The translations under genes were made by a program, and so were the position numbers. A stretch of DNA of 64,000 bases from Candidatus Phosphoribacter hodrii (GTDB lineage: Bacteria; Actinomycetota; Actinomycetes; Actinomycetales; Dermatophilaceae), in NCBI GenBank assembly GCA_016707175.1, contig JADJIB010000006.1:1-64000 (forward strand), read 5' to 3'. Under the pieces are notes generated by a model. It had not been told where the DNA came from and ran no database searches. It worked only from the letters and a program-made list of their open reading frames with translations. Positions 26,671 through 35,691 of this stretch are shown here, one piece after another; within the stretch, counting starts at the first letter, position 1, and the number at the start of each line of letters is the position of its first letter.

Positions 26671-27872
26671 GTGGATCTGTACGAATACCAGGCACGTGAC
26701 ATGTTCGAAGCGCACGGGGTTCCCGTGCTGGGCGGCGAAGTGGCGGTGACCCCGGAGGAGGCCTTCGCGGCGGCGCAGCGGGTCGGCGCCAAGAGCGGCG
26801 GGGTCGTCGTGGTCAAGGCCCAGGTCAAGACCGGTGGCCGCGGCAAGGCCGGTGGCGTCAAGGTCGCCAAGTCACCTGAGGAGGCGCAGGCCCTCGCCGC
26901 GCAGATCCTCGGCATGGACATCAAGGGCCACACCGTCAAGAAGGTGATGATCGCCGAAGGCGCCAAGATCGCCGAGGAGTACTACTTCGGGCTGCTCCTG
27001 GACCGGACCAACCGCACCTACCTGGCGATGTGCAGCAAGGAGGGCGGCATGGACATCGAGACCCTCGCCGTCGAGCACCCCGAGAAGCTGGCCCGGATCG
27101 CGGTCGACGCGATCGACGGGCTCGACGAGGCCAAAGCGCGCGAGATCATCGCTGCGGCCGGCTTCGACGAGGCCGACGTGCCCGCACTCGTCAACGTGCT
27201 GGTCACCCTCGGCGATGTGTATGCCGGTGAGGACGCCACGCTCGTCGAGGTCAACCCGCTGGTGAAGATGGAGGACGGCCAGATCGTCGCCCTCGACGGC
27301 AAGGTCACCCTCGACGACAACGCCGGTTCCGTCACCCCGAGCACGAGGTCCTCATCGACCACTCGGTGACCGACCCGCTCGAGGTCCTCGCCATCGAGAA
27401 GTCGCTCAACTACGTCAAGCTCGACGGCAACATCGGCATCATCGGCAACGGTGCCGGCCTGGTGATGTCGACGCTCGACGTTGTGGCCTACGCGGGCGAA
27501 GAGTTCACCGCCCGCGACGGCAGCCACCCGCGGCCGGCCAACTTCCTGGACATCGGCGGTGGCGCGGACGCCAACGTCATGGCCAACGGCCTGGACGTCA
27601 TCTTCGAGGACCACCAGGTCAAGGCGGTCTTCGTCAACGTCTTCGGCGGCATCACCGCGTGCGACCAGGTCGCCGACGGGATCGTCAAGGCCTACGAGAT
27701 CCTCGCCAGCCACGGCAAGTCGCCCAAGCCGCTCGTCGTGCGGCTGGACGGCAACAACGCCGAGAAGGGCCGAGAGATCCTCGACGGTGCCGGGCTGCCT
27801 TTGCTCGAACGCGTCGACACCATGGACGGTGCGGCTCGCCGCGTCGCCGAACTCGCGGCTGCAGCCGTCTGA
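26671..27872 (+). CDS. sucC: Succinyl-CoA synthetase (ADP-forming) beta subunit, one frameshift
   Basis: Beta chain of the TCA-cycle enzyme that makes ATP or GTP from succinyl-CoA. It begins [19 protein letters not shown] from a GTG start after GAGGA, with the ATP-grasp residues in [22 protein letters not shown], and [11 protein letters not shown] for the metal. Near 27328 the frame shifts; the next frame gives [11 protein letters not shown] and then [34 protein letters not shown] and [15 protein letters not shown] to a normal end. Combined length, about 400 codons, is that of the family, so one base is missing or extra. Since sucC is a core gene and sucD behind it is intact, error is by far the best explanation. 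sucD follows after 34 bases. Confidence 0.95.
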
Positions 27873-27906
27873 CCCGGACGAAGATCTAGGACAAGGAACA
27901 CTCGAC

Positions 27907-28800
27907 ATGGCGATCTTCCTCACGCGCGACTCCAAGGTCATCGTTCAGGGCATGACCGGCTCCGAAGGCATGAAGCACACGACCCGGATGCTCGCCTCGG
28001 GCACCCAGGTTGTGGGCGGTGTCAACCCCCGCAAGGCCGGCACGACCGTCGACTTCCCCGGCGGGGTCCAGGTGCCGGTCTTCGGCACCGTCGCCGAGGC
28101 CATCGACGCCACCGGCGCCGACGTCTCGGTCATCTTCGTTCCGGCGGCCTTCACCAAGGCGGCCGTCGTCGAGGCCGTCGACGCCAAGATCCCGCTCGCG
28201 ATCGTCATCACCGAAGGTGTCCCGGTCAAGGACACGGCCGAGTTCTTCGAGTACGCGCAGGACGCGGGCACGACCAGGCTCATCGGCCCGAACTGCCCCG
28301 GCCTCATCACTCCCGGTCAGGCCAACGCCGGCATCATCCCGGCCGACATCTCCGGCCCGGGCCGGATCGGCCTGGTCTCCAAGTCGGGGACGCTGACCTA
28401 CCAGATGATGTTCGAGCTGCGGGACTTCGGCTTCTCGACGGCCGTCGGCATCGGTGGCGACCCGATCATCGGGACGACGCACATCGACTGCCTGCAGGCC
28501 TTCCAGGACGACCCCGACACCGACGCGATCGTCATGATCGGCGAGATCGGCGGCGACGCCGAGGAGCGGGCCGCGGCATACATCGCCGAGCACGTCACCA
28601 AGCCCGTCGTGGGCTACGTCGCGGGCTTCACCGCACCCGAGGGCAAGACGATGGGCCACGCCGGCGCGATCGTCAGCGGCTCGAAGGGCACCGCGCAGGC
28701 TAAGGCCGAGGCGCTGGAAGCCGCGGGCGTCCGGGTCGGCAAGACCCCGTCGGCGACCGCTCAGCTCATGCGCGAGATCATGCAGGGCCTCACCCGCTGA
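27907..28800 (+). CDS. sucD: Succinyl-CoA synthetase alpha subunit
   Basis: 297-residue partner of SucC that binds CoA and carries the phosphohistidine. The N-terminal CoA-binding part reads [20 protein letters not shown] and [14 protein letters not shown]. The ligase part has [29 protein letters not shown] and [16 protein letters not shown]. The active His is in [17 protein letters not shown]. The ATG at 27907 follows AAGGAACA. It is 34 bases downstream of sucC, clearly one operon, and is followed by the DUF6350 gene after about 120 bases, as in many actinobacteria. Length and motifs are normal. Confidence 0.97.
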   Translation: MAIFLTRDSKVIVQGMTGSEGMKHTTRMLASGTQVVGGVNPRKAGTTVDFPGGVQVPVFGTVAEAIDATGADVSVIFVPAAFTKAAVVEAVDAKIPLAIVITEGVPVKDTAEFFEYAQDAGTTRLIGPNCPGLITPGQANAGIIPADISGPGRIGLVSKSGTLTYQMMFELRDFGFSTAVGIGGDPIIGTTHIDCLQAFQDDPDTDAIVMIGEIGGDAEERAAAYIAEHVTKPVVGYVAGFTAPEGKTMGHAGAIVSGSKGTAQAKAEALEAAGVRVGKTPSATAQLMREIMQGLTR

Positions 28801-28922
28801 ACCAGCGCAACCCGCTGAACCAGCCGACCGGTTCCACACCGGCACCTCTGGAGGGCGCGATCGGGAGCTTCCCGGCGCGCCCTCCGGCGTCGAAGGGGGC
28901 GAACGGGCGACGATAGGGGCAG

Positions 28923-30104
28923 ATGAGCCTCCTCGACCGCGTCCGCTCCACCGTCCACGCCTCCCGCGGGACGGTCGATGCCCTGCGCCCGCAGACGCCG
29001 ACGTGGCGCGTCTGGGCCAGCGGCGCGGTCGCAGTGGGGGTCCCGTGGCTCGCGACCATCGGCATGGCGGTGCTCGTCTGGGCGGTCACTCCCGCCAGTG
29101 ACGCCCCCTGGGGCCAGGTCCTCGGCATCGCCAGCGCAGGCTGGTTCCTCGGCACTGGCGCGGACGTCGCAGTCGACGGCGTCGTCGTCGGGATCGTTCC
29201 GATGCTCGTGTGGGGACTGGCCGCAGCGTTCACGGCATACCAACTGCGGCGTCTGGTCGCGCACACCGACGAACGTCCCCTGCGCCTCCTTCCGGGCTTC
29301 CTCGGCGGGTATGCCGCCGCCGCCGCGCTCGTTGGCCTGCTCACCCTGGCCGGCCCGGTGCGGCCGACACCTGCCGGGCTGCTCGGTGCCCTGTCGGTCC
29401 CTCTGGTCGCGGCCGCCGTCGTGGCCCTGCGGGAGGACGACGATCTGTTCGACCGGCTCCCGCAGTGGGCCGCGCGCGCCCTGCGGCCGGCCGGGTGGGG
29501 TGTGGTGACGCTCGCCGCTCTGGCCGCCGCGCTGTTGCTCGGGATGCTCGTCGTGCGCTGGCCGACGTTGAGCTCGCTCGATGCGGCCGTGGGAGCGCAC
29601 GGCGCAGGCGAGGTGGGGCTGATTGTCGGCCAACTCCTCTTCCTGCCCGACCTGCTCGTCTGGGCGCTGAGCTTCATCGCCGGCCCGGGTTTCCAGGTGG
29701 CTGCCGGCGGCACCGTCAGCGTCTCGGGTGCGGCTCCCGGTCTGCTGCCGATGATCCCGGCGCTCGGTGTCGTGCCGTCGGACGGTCTCTATCCCGCAGC
29801 GGTTACCCTCGTGCTGCTCCTTCCGTTGGCCGCGGGCGCGCTGGTCGCCTGGCACGCAGGACGGCAGTGGTCCCGCCTGGCCCGGTGGCAGGACAAGGCC
29901 AGCACCGTCACGTGCGCCGTCGTGCTGGTCGACCTGGTCGTCCTCGGGGCGGCGTTGCTGGCCAGCGGTCCGGCCGGCTCGGCGCGGCTGGTGCACGTCG
30001 GTCCGCAGCCCTGGGTGTTGGCCGGGGCCATGCTCGTCGAGCTCGTGATCGGGGCGGGCCTCACGCTCGCGGTCGACGTCGCCCGCCGTCGCTGGGTGGG
30101 CTGA
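28923..30104 (+). CDS. DUF6350 integral membrane protein (PerM-like)
   Basis: 393 residues with about ten hydrophobic segments, among them VGVPWLATIGMAVLVWAVTP near the start and VTLVLLLPLAAGALVAWHAG in the second half. Between helices it shows GADVAVDGVVVGIVPML and SLIGQLLFLP-like outer loops (seen as GQLLFLPDLLVWALSFIAGPGF). Place and pattern fit the family that includes Mycobacterium Rv0955 (PerM), a membrane protein linked to cell division and persistence, which also stands between sucCD and purN. No enzyme motif is present. In the usual order purN would follow; here the polysaccharide locus begins instead. Confidence 0.82.
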   Translation: MSLLDRVRSTVHASRGTVDALRPQTPTWRVWASGAVAVGVPWLATIGMAVLVWAVTPASDAPWGQVLGIASAGWFLGTGADVAVDGVVVGIVPMLVWGLAAAFTAYQLRRLVAHTDERPLRLLPGFLGGYAAAAALVGLLTLAGPVRPTPAGLLGALSVPLVAAAVVALREDDDLFDRLPQWAARALRPAGWGVVTLAALAAALLLGMLVVRWPTLSSLDAAVGAHGAGEVGLIVGQLLFLPDLLVWALSFIAGPGFQVAAGGTVSVSGAAPGLLPMIPALGVVPSDGLYPAAVTLVLLLPLAAGALVAWHAGRQWSRLARWQDKASTVTCAVVLVDLVVLGAALLASGPAGSARLVHVGPQPWVLAGAMLVELVIGAGLTLAVDVARRRWVG

Positions 30105-30136
30105 CGTGGTTCATCCGCGCTGGTCGTGCCCTCAGG

Positions 30137-30142
30137 TAGTCT
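30137..30142 (+). promoter_or_regulatory. Candidate -10 box TAGTCT at the head of the polysaccharide locus
   Basis: TAGTCT lies 33 bases after the DUF6350 stop. It would give a leader of about 110 bases in front of the Wzm-like gene. No -35 is clear. Confidence 0.35.
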
Positions 30143-30258
30143 GTGCGTGCTTCGCGGTCGGCCAGGACGGCGTCGTACCCTGCCCAACGGGCAGGTCGCG
30201 GCGGCCGGATGGCGGAGCGAATTGCACGCAGACCGCATCCACGTGAGGGCCGAATCAC

Positions 30259-31116
30259 ATGACGGACACGGCGAACTTCCTGGCTCCGGGTTCCGGAGGT
30301 GGGCTGCTCGACGTCTTCCACCGCCGCTACCTGCTGCGACTTCTGGTTCACAAGGAGTTGAAGGCTCGGTATCACGGGTCGGTGCTGGGGATGTTGTGGT
30401 CGTACATCAAACCTGCGGTCCAGTTCGGAGTGTTCTACTTCGTCATCGGCGTGTTCTTCAAGATGAACTATGCGGTTGAGAACTATGCGGTTTACCTGTT
30501 CTCAGGAATCGTTGCGATGAACTTCTTTAGCGAAGCGTTCGGCAATGCGACCCGCTCGATCACCGGCAACTGGGCGCTCGTCAAGAAGATCTACCTCCCC
30601 CGCGAGCTCTTCCCGGTCGCATCGGTTTTCGTGTCGTTCATTCACTTCATCCCCCAGGTTCTCGTCCTCCTTGTGGGGTGTTTCGTCACGGGATGGCACC
30701 CGTCGGGGTGGCAGCTCCTTGCCGGGGTCGGCGCCTTCTTTGTCCTCGCGGTCTTCGCGCTGGGCGTCGGGCTGATTTTCGGCGCGCTCAACGTTGTCTT
30801 CCGAGACTTCGAGAACGTCGTCGACCTCATCCTCATGGTGGCCACCTGGGCCTCGCCGGTCATCTACACGTGGACCGCGGCGCGGGACGCCCTCGGCGAT
30901 GGTGCCTTGTGGTGGCTCTACCAATGCAACCCCCTCACCACCGTCGTGGAGATCTTCCACTGGACTTTCTGGGCCCCGACGACAGGCGGCGCGGCCCCGA
31001 TGCCCGCGCAGACCTGGACCTTCGTCATCATCGCCACAGGAATCTCCGTGGCGGTCCTGGCGATCGGTCAGCTCGTCTTCCGTCGTTTCGACGGCCGATT
31101 TGCGCAGGAACTCTAG
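30259..31116 (+). CDS. ABC-2 polysaccharide exporter permease (Wzm/TagG-like)
   Basis: 285-residue membrane subunit. The start has the amphipathic interface helix YLLRLLVHKELKARYHGSVLG (quoted in part: HKELKARYHGSVLGMLWS), the signature of Wzm/TagG, followed by six hydrophobic segments, including QFGVFYFVIGVFF and VLVLLVGCFVTGW. The block SITGNWALVKKIYLPRELFPV is the conserved gate-helix region of O-antigen and teichoic-acid exporters. GALNVVFRDFENVVDLILM and the Pro in ASPVIYTW complete the family pattern. It is directly followed by its ATPase (stop TAG joined to ATG). It should export a lipid-linked glycan across the membrane. It is the first gene of the 24-kb locus. Confidence 0.92.
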   Translation: MTDTANFLAPGSGGGLLDVFHRRYLLRLLVHKELKARYHGSVLGMLWSYIKPAVQFGVFYFVIGVFFKMNYAVENYAVYLFSGIVAMNFFSEAFGNATRSITGNWALVKKIYLPRELFPVASVFVSFIHFIPQVLVLLVGCFVTGWHPSGWQLLAGVGAFFVLAVFALGVGLIFGALNVVFRDFENVVDLILMVATWASPVIYTWTAARDALGDGALWWLYQCNPLTTVVEIFHWTFWAPTTGGAAPMPAQTWTFVIIATGISVAVLAIGQLVFRRFDGRFAQEL

Positions 31117-31893
31117 ATGAGCGACGGCGGAGAAGTGTCGATGAGTAGCGGACGTGAGCTGGACCGAATTCGCATCAATGAGGTGAGTAAGCACTTCACC
31201 CTGCGGCATACCCGCGCCGTGAAGGAGGTCGTGGTGAAGGGCCTCAAGGGGAGGCGCCGCGGCTTGAGCGAGCAATTCACCGCGTTGCGGGACATCTCGC
31301 TGACCGTCGGCGAGGGCGAGGCGGTTGCGCTGCTTGGCCGAAACGGCTCGGGGAAGTCGACGCTACTCAAGTTGATCTCGGGCGTCATGGGAGCAGACGA
31401 GGGCCGGATTGAGGTGCGGGGCAACATCGCTGGTCTGATTGACGTGGGAGCCGGGTTTCACCCGGATCTCACGGGGCGAGAAAACGTCTTCCTCAATGGG
31501 GCCATTCTCGGCATGACCGAGGCGAAGATCCACGAGCAGTTCGATCGGATCGTCGCCTTCAGCGAGATCGAAGATTTCATTGACAATGAGGTGAAGTTCT
31601 ACTCCTCTGGAATGTTCTTGCGTCTGGCCTTCGCGGTTGCCGTGCACACTGATCCGGATATCTTCCTCGTCGATGAGATCTTGGCTGTCGGTGATGAGCC
31701 ATTCCAACACAAGTGTCTCGACCGGATCCGCGAGCTGCGCGACGAGGGTAAGTGCCTCGTTATCGTCAGTCACGACTTAGACATGGTCTCCCGGTTCACC
31801 GAACGCGGCATCGTGCTCGACAAGGGCGAAGTGATCCATGATGGTCCGATCGATGACGCTGTGACCCTGCTGCGTCGGCGTGCGGAAGGCTGA
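31117..31893 (+). CDS. ABC polysaccharide exporter ATP-binding protein (Wzt/TagH-like)
   Basis: 258-residue ATPase of the Wzm-like exporter. It has Walker A GRNGSGKSTLLKL, the Q-loop region IDVGAGFHPDLTGRENVFLN, typical of Wzt/TagH, the signature YSSGMFLRLAFA, Walker B IFLVDEILAVGD and the His switch VSHD. There is a family-type insert between the first strands (AVKEVVVKGLKGRRRGLSEQF). The protein stops soon after the ATPase core; the C-terminal carbohydrate-binding domain found in Wzt proteins that check the chain end is absent, so export is probably not tied to a chain-terminating modification. A second start 24 bases downstream (31141) is equally possible. It directly follows the permease. 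Confidence 0.93.
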   Translation: MSDGGEVSMSSGRELDRIRINEVSKHFTLRHTRAVKEVVVKGLKGRRRGLSEQFTALRDISLTVGEGEAVALLGRNGSGKSTLLKLISGVMGADEGRIEVRGNIAGLIDVGAGFHPDLTGRENVFLNGAILGMTEAKIHEQFDRIVAFSEIEDFIDNEVKFYSSGMFLRLAFAVAVHTDPDIFLVDEILAVGDEPFQHKCLDRIRELRDEGKCLVIVSHDLDMVSRFTERGIVLDKGEVIHDGPIDDAVTLLRRRAEG

Positions 31894-31970
31894 CCGGTGG
31901 GCCGCGACGACGGCCGGGAGACGGGCGCCATACATTGGGTTCGCACCCATCCCCACGGAAGGCAGGAATC

Positions 31971-33152
31971 GTGACCGACTTCATTCCCTTCGCACTGCCG
32001 GATATCGGTGACGCGGAGATCGAGGCCGTCGTGTCGACGTTGCGCTCGGGCTGGTTGACAACAGGGCCCAACGCGGCGGCCTTGGAGCGGGAGTTCGTCG
32101 AGGCGATGCACCCGAGCGCCCACGTGGGTGCGGCGCAGGTGCAGGCAGTTGCGGTGAACTCAGCGACCGCAGGCCTGCACCTGGCGCTGGAGGCCCTTGG
32201 GGTCGGCCCCGGCGACGAGGTCCTCGTCCCGACCTGGACCTTCACTGCGACCGCGGAGGTCGTCCGGTACCTCGGGGCGACCCCTGTCCTGGTCGATGTC
32301 CATCCCGACACCCTCAACATCGACCTTGCTCGCGCCGCGGAAGCCGTGACCCCCCGGACCAAGGCGATCATGCCCGTCCACTTCGCGGGGTTGCCGGTGC
32401 CGCGCGGGGCGCTCGCAGACTTCGCCGCGGCGCATGGACTGCGGGTCATCGAGGATGCGGCGCACTCCCACCCGGTCGACTCGGAAGGTATGCCGGTCGG
32501 TCTCGGCACGAGCGACGCCGTGGTCTTCAGCTTCTACGCGACCAAGACGATGACCTCGGGCGAGGGCGGAATGGTCGTCAGCGCCGACCCGCAACTGATT
32601 GCCCGGATGCGCACCATGCGGCTGCACGGGATCAGCCGGGACGTCTTCAACCGCTATACCTCGACGGCGCCGTCCTGGCACTACGAGGTCGTCGCTCCGG
32701 GGTTCAAGTACAACCTCACCGATGTCGCCGCATCAATGGCTCGGGTCCAACTGACCCGCTCGGTGGCGATGCGGGAGCGCCGGTCGGCTATCGCAGATCA
32801 CTACGACAGCGCGTTGGCGGGCCTGCCCCTGCGGCTTCCGTCGCGTCCGGCCCCCGGAACCCAGCATGCCTGGCACTTGTATGCCCTCCGGCTCACCGAT
32901 GATGCGCCCATGGGGCGGGACGACTTCATCCAGCGGATGTCGGACGCGGGCGTCGGCTGCTCGGTGCACTTCATCCCGCTCCACCACCACCCCTACTGGC
33001 GAGACCTCCGTGGCGCTGACGCCCCGGCTCTGCCGGTGGCTGACGCGCAGTTTGCCCGGGCGGTGAGCATTCCGATCTTCTCGTCGATGACCGATGCTCA
33101 GATCGAGCGCGTCGGGCAGACGGTGCGGGCGGTGTTGGAGGGGCGGTCATGA
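31971..33152 (+). CDS. DegT/DnrJ/EryC1 sugar aminotransferase 1
   Basis: 393-residue fold-type I PLP enzyme that transfers an amino group to a keto-sugar nucleotide. It opens IPFALPDIGDAEIEAV and STLRSGWLTTGPNAAALE, the family N-terminus. AVNSATAGLHLALEALGVGPGDEVLVPTWTFTAT (quoted in part: VPTWTFTATAEVV) and DAAHSHPVD are cofactor contacts, and the Schiff-base Lys is in FYATKTMTSGEGG. GFKYNLTDVAASMARVQL is typical of the group. The GTG at 31971 follows AGGCAGGA. It overlaps the phosphoglycosyl transferase gene by four bases, so its product is probably made for the first sugar placed on the lipid. Keto-sugar substrate (4-keto or 3-keto) cannot be read from the sequence. Confidence 0.9.
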   Translation: MTDFIPFALPDIGDAEIEAVVSTLRSGWLTTGPNAAALEREFVEAMHPSAHVGAAQVQAVAVNSATAGLHLALEALGVGPGDEVLVPTWTFTATAEVVRYLGATPVLVDVHPDTLNIDLARAAEAVTPRTKAIMPVHFAGLPVPRGALADFAAAHGLRVIEDAAHSHPVDSEGMPVGLGTSDAVVFSFYATKTMTSGEGGMVVSADPQLIARMRTMRLHGISRDVFNRYTSTAPSWHYEVVAPGFKYNLTDVAASMARVQLTRSVAMRERRSAIADHYDSALAGLPLRLPSRPAPGTQHAWHLYALRLTDDAPMGRDDFIQRMSDAGVGCSVHFIPLHHHPYWRDLRGADAPALPVADAQFARAVSIPIFSSMTDAQIERVGQTVRAVLEGRS

Positions 33153-33802
33153 ACTCGCGGATCACTGGTGCTGACGGCGCCCCTTTCGGCCGACGCGGCG
33201 CGGGGGTGGACGCCAAGAGAGCCTTTGACGTGACTGTTGCAGCGGGGATGCTTGCGGTGCTATCGCCAGCCCTCGCGGTCATCGCCGTACTCATCAAACG
33301 AGACGATCCCGCCGGCCCGGTGCTGTTTACCCAGGAACGGGTCGGGTTGGGCGGCATACCGTTTCGGATCCACAAGTTCCGGACCATGCGCCCCGGCGCG
33401 CCCGGTTTGCAGGTGACCTCCGACGGAGACCCACGGGTCACCCGGGTCGGCGCAGTCCTGCGCAAGACCAAGCTCGACGAGCTGCCCCAACTGTGGGACG
33501 TGCTCGTCGGCAGGATGAGCCTGGTCGGCCCCCGACCGGAGGTGCCGAAGTACGTCGCGCTCTGGCCGGCTCAGCACCGTGAGGTCATTCTTTCGGTGCG
33601 CCCTGGTATCACCGACCCGGCGAGCGTCCGCTGGCGCAACGAGTCGGAGGAGCTTGCCCAGGCACCCGATCCGGAAGCCCACTACGTCGAGGTCCTCCTG
33701 CCGCAGAAGGCTGCCATGTATGCCGAGTATGTCCGGACGAGGTCGTTCTGGGGCGATGTGCTCGTCCTCTTCCGGACCGCGGTTGCCGTGGGTCGCCACT
33801 AA
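33149..33802 (+). CDS. Short phosphoglycosyl transferase (sugar-phosphate to undecaprenyl-phosphate)
   Basis: 217-residue monotopic transferase of the PglC/WcaJ C-terminal class. The reentrant membrane helix is DVTVAAGMLAVLSPALAVIAVLI (about residues 27-50), followed by GPVLFTQERVGLGGIPFRIHKFRTM, the conserved GxxF/Y-KFRTM block. The catalytic Asp-Glu pair is in KTKLDELPQLWDVLVGRMSLVGPRPEVP (quoted in part: LDELPQL). The long N-terminal CoA-like domain of WcaJ/WbaP is absent, so this is the minimal form. It should start glycan assembly by moving a sugar phosphate, perhaps the amino sugar of the gene before it, to the carrier. Start ATG 33149 overlaps the aminotransferase stop, with GGAGGGG in front. 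Confidence 0.93.
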   Translation: MNSRITGADGAPFGRRGAGVDAKRAFDVTVAAGMLAVLSPALAVIAVLIKRDDPAGPVLFTQERVGLGGIPFRIHKFRTMRPGAPGLQVTSDGDPRVTRVGAVLRKTKLDELPQLWDVLVGRMSLVGPRPEVPKYVALWPAQHREVILSVRPGITDPASVRWRNESEELAQAPDPEAHYVEVLLPQKAAMYAEYVRTRSFWGDVLVLFRTAVAVGRH

Positions 33803-33822
33803 CCGGCCCGTTCAGTGCCGAT

Positions 33823-33828
33823 TAGACT
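33823..33828 (+). promoter_or_regulatory. Candidate -10 box TAGACT with a nearby palindrome
   Basis: TAGACT lies 20 bases after the glycosyl transferase stop. Right behind it GTCGGACG (33851-33858) and CGTCCGAC (33862-33869) form an inverted repeat with a three-base loop in the presumed leader. Together they could mark an internal promoter with an operator or attenuator in the 207-base gap before the acyltransferase gene. Confidence 0.35.
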
Positions 33829-34009
33829 GATCGCGCTCCGACGGCGGTGCGTCGGACGACGCGTCCGACGGCGGGCGACCCAAGGGAGACAGGTGGCCCT
33901 CGTTGGAGGGATCACCATGGGGGTGGAGCCGCATTTTGCCGGCCTAGCCCAATTGTCGTGGAGCCGCTCCACCTGTCGACCGACCCGATGCCGGCCACGG
34001 AGGTCTGAG

Positions 34010-34606
34010 ATGACGGTTCGAATCGCCCCCAGTGCGGACGTCTCACCGCAGGCTTCGATCGGCGACGGCTCGGCCATCTGGCACCTTGCCCAGGTCCGCG
34101 AGGGCGCGGTACTCGGCGGCAACTGCATCGTCGGCCGCGGCGCCTATGTCGGGACGGGCGTCGTCATGGGCGACAACTGCAAACTGCAGAACTACGCACT
34201 GGTCTACGAGCCGGCGCGGCTCGGGCACGGGGTGTTTGTTGGCCCGGCGGTGTGCTTCACGAACGACCACTTCCCGCGGTCGGTGACCCCGGATGGCCAG
34301 CTGAAGCGAGGCGACGACTGGGAGGCTGTCGGCGTGACCTGCCTGGATGGCGCCTCGATCGGCGCCCGGTCGGTCTGCGTCGCGCCGGTGACGATCGGGC
34401 GTTGGGCGCTAGTCGCCGCTGGATCGGTCGTCGTCAAGGACGTTCCTGACTTTGCTCTCGTCGCCGGCGTGCCGGCCCGCCGGATCGGGTGGGTCGGGCG
34501 GGCCGGCGTGCCATTAACGGACACGGGCGACGGACGCTGGATCTGCCCCGAGACCGGGGCGGCATACATGGAGCACGACGGCACTCTGACGGAGGCAACC
34601 CCATGA
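34010..34606 (+). CDS. Hexapeptide-repeat N-acyltransferase (WbpD/WlbB-like)
   Basis: 198-residue left-handed beta-helix enzyme. Hexapeptide turns run from IAPSADVSPQASIGDGSAIWH to VTIGRWALVAAGSVVVKDVPDFALVAGVPARRIGW (quoted in part: GSVVVKDVPD). The loop CFTNDHFPRSV carries Asn-Asp-His; this His is the expected catalytic base in WbpD/WlbB enzymes that acetylate the 3-amino group of UDP-2-acetamido-3-amino-glucuronate. A tail WICPETGAAYMEHDG follows, seen in the WbpD group as a degenerate zinc-ribbon-like end. The gene overlaps the next aminotransferase by four bases, as wbpD and wbpE usually do, so the two likely work in sequence. The assigned donor (acetyl-CoA) and sugar are inferred from relatives. 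Confidence 0.88.
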   Translation: MTVRIAPSADVSPQASIGDGSAIWHLAQVREGAVLGGNCIVGRGAYVGTGVVMGDNCKLQNYALVYEPARLGHGVFVGPAVCFTNDHFPRSVTPDGQLKRGDDWEAVGVTCLDGASIGARSVCVAPVTIGRWALVAAGSVVVKDVPDFALVAGVPARRIGWVGRAGVPLTDTGDGRWICPETGAAYMEHDGTLTEATP

Positions 34607-35691
34607 CCGATTTCATCCCCCCGGCCAAGCCGATCGTCGGTGACGACGAGATCGCCGCATTGACCCGGGTGATCCGCTCCGGGATGCTCGCCCAGGGCCC
34701 CGAGGTGAAGGCCTTCGAGGAGGAGTTCTCGGCGCACTTCGGGTTGGGGCGCGCGTGTGTCGCCGTCAACTCGGGCACGTCAGGGCTGCACCTGGGGTTG
34801 CTGTCCTGTGGCGTCGGGGCCGGTGACGAGGTCATTGTGCCCTCGTTCACCTTCGCCGCGACCGCCAACTCGGTGGCCCTGACCGGCGCCACTCCGGTGT
34901 TTGCCGACATCGAGCCGGACACCTTCTGCCTCGACCCGGCCTCGGTCGAGGCGGCGATCACGGAACGCACGGTCGGCATCATGCCCGTGCACCTCTACGG
35001 GCACCCGGCCAGCATGGGGCCGTTGCAGGAGATCGCCACCCGGCACGGGCTGCGGTTGTTCGAGGACGCCGCGCAGGCACATGGTGCGTCGTTGGACGGG
35101 ACCCCGGTGGGGGCCTTCGGCCAGTTCGCGATGTTCTCGCTCTACCCGACCAAGAACATGACGTCCGGTGAGGGCGGCATGGTCTCGGTTGCCGACGCGC
35201 AGATCGAGCGGCTCATGCGGCTCTACCGCAACCAGGGCATGGAGCGGCAGTACGAGAACGAGGTCGTCGGATTCAACGCCCGGATGACGGATCTGCACGC
35301 GGCCATCGGCCGGGTCCAGCTCACCAAGGTCGACGGGTGGACGGCCCAGCGCCAGGCGAACGCGGCATACCTCTCGGCCCACCTTGAGGGAGTCACCCCG
35401 CCGCCGGTGCGCCCAGGCGCGGTGCACGTCTACCACCAATACACCGTGCGGGTGGCCGAGGACCGCGACGGTCTTTCCAAGGCGCTGCGCGAGGAGTATG
35501 CCGTGGGGTCCGGGATGTTCTACCCCGTCCCGAACCACCGACTGGCACCGTTCGGCCATGACGTCGACCTGCCGAACACCGAGGTGGCGGCGAAGGAGTG
35601 TCTGTCGCTGCCGGTGCACCCCTCGTTGTCCCAGAGTGACTTGGAGCGGATCGTCATCGCGGTCAACACCCTGGGGCGGGCAGGGGCCTGA
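34603..35691 (+). CDS. DegT/DnrJ/EryC1 sugar aminotransferase 2 (WbpE-like)
   Basis: 362 residues. The start DFIPPAKPIVGDDEIAAL and SGMLAQGPEVKAFEEEF fit the branch that includes WbpE/WlbC, which aminate UDP-3-keto-GlcNAcA. VNSGTSGLHLGLL and VPSFTFAATANSVALTGA are cofactor contacts, DAAQAHGASLDG carries the Asp that pairs with the PLP nitrogen, and the Lys is in YPTKNMTSGEGGM. The C-terminal PVPNHRLAPFGHD and CLSLPVHPSLSQSDLERI are usual. ATG 34603 overlaps the stop of the hexapeptide acyltransferase (CCATGA), and the DUF6541 gene begins inside its own stop, so four genes are translation-coupled. The neighbour on the 5' side would acetylate the amine made here. Confidence 0.9.
   Translation: MTDFIPPAKPIVGDDEIAALTRVIRSGMLAQGPEVKAFEEEFSAHFGLGRACVAVNSGTSGLHLGLLSCGVGAGDEVIVPSFTFAATANSVALTGATPVFADIEPDTFCLDPASVEAAITERTVGIMPVHLYGHPASMGPLQEIATRHGLRLFEDAAQAHGASLDGTPVGAFGQFAMFSLYPTKNMTSGEGGMVSVADAQIERLMRLYRNQGMERQYENEVVGFNARMTDLHAAIGRVQLTKVDGWTAQRQANAAYLSAHLEGVTPPPVRPGAVHVYHQYTVRVAEDRDGLSKALREEYAVGSGMFYPVPNHRLAPFGHDVDLPNTEVAAKECLSLPVHPSLSQSDLERIVIAVNTLGRAGA

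Noticed and set aside
26671..27872. sucC as a real pseudogene
   Set aside because: Both halves keep full conservation and sucD is intact. One base change restores the whole protein, and many core genes show the same single-base damage.
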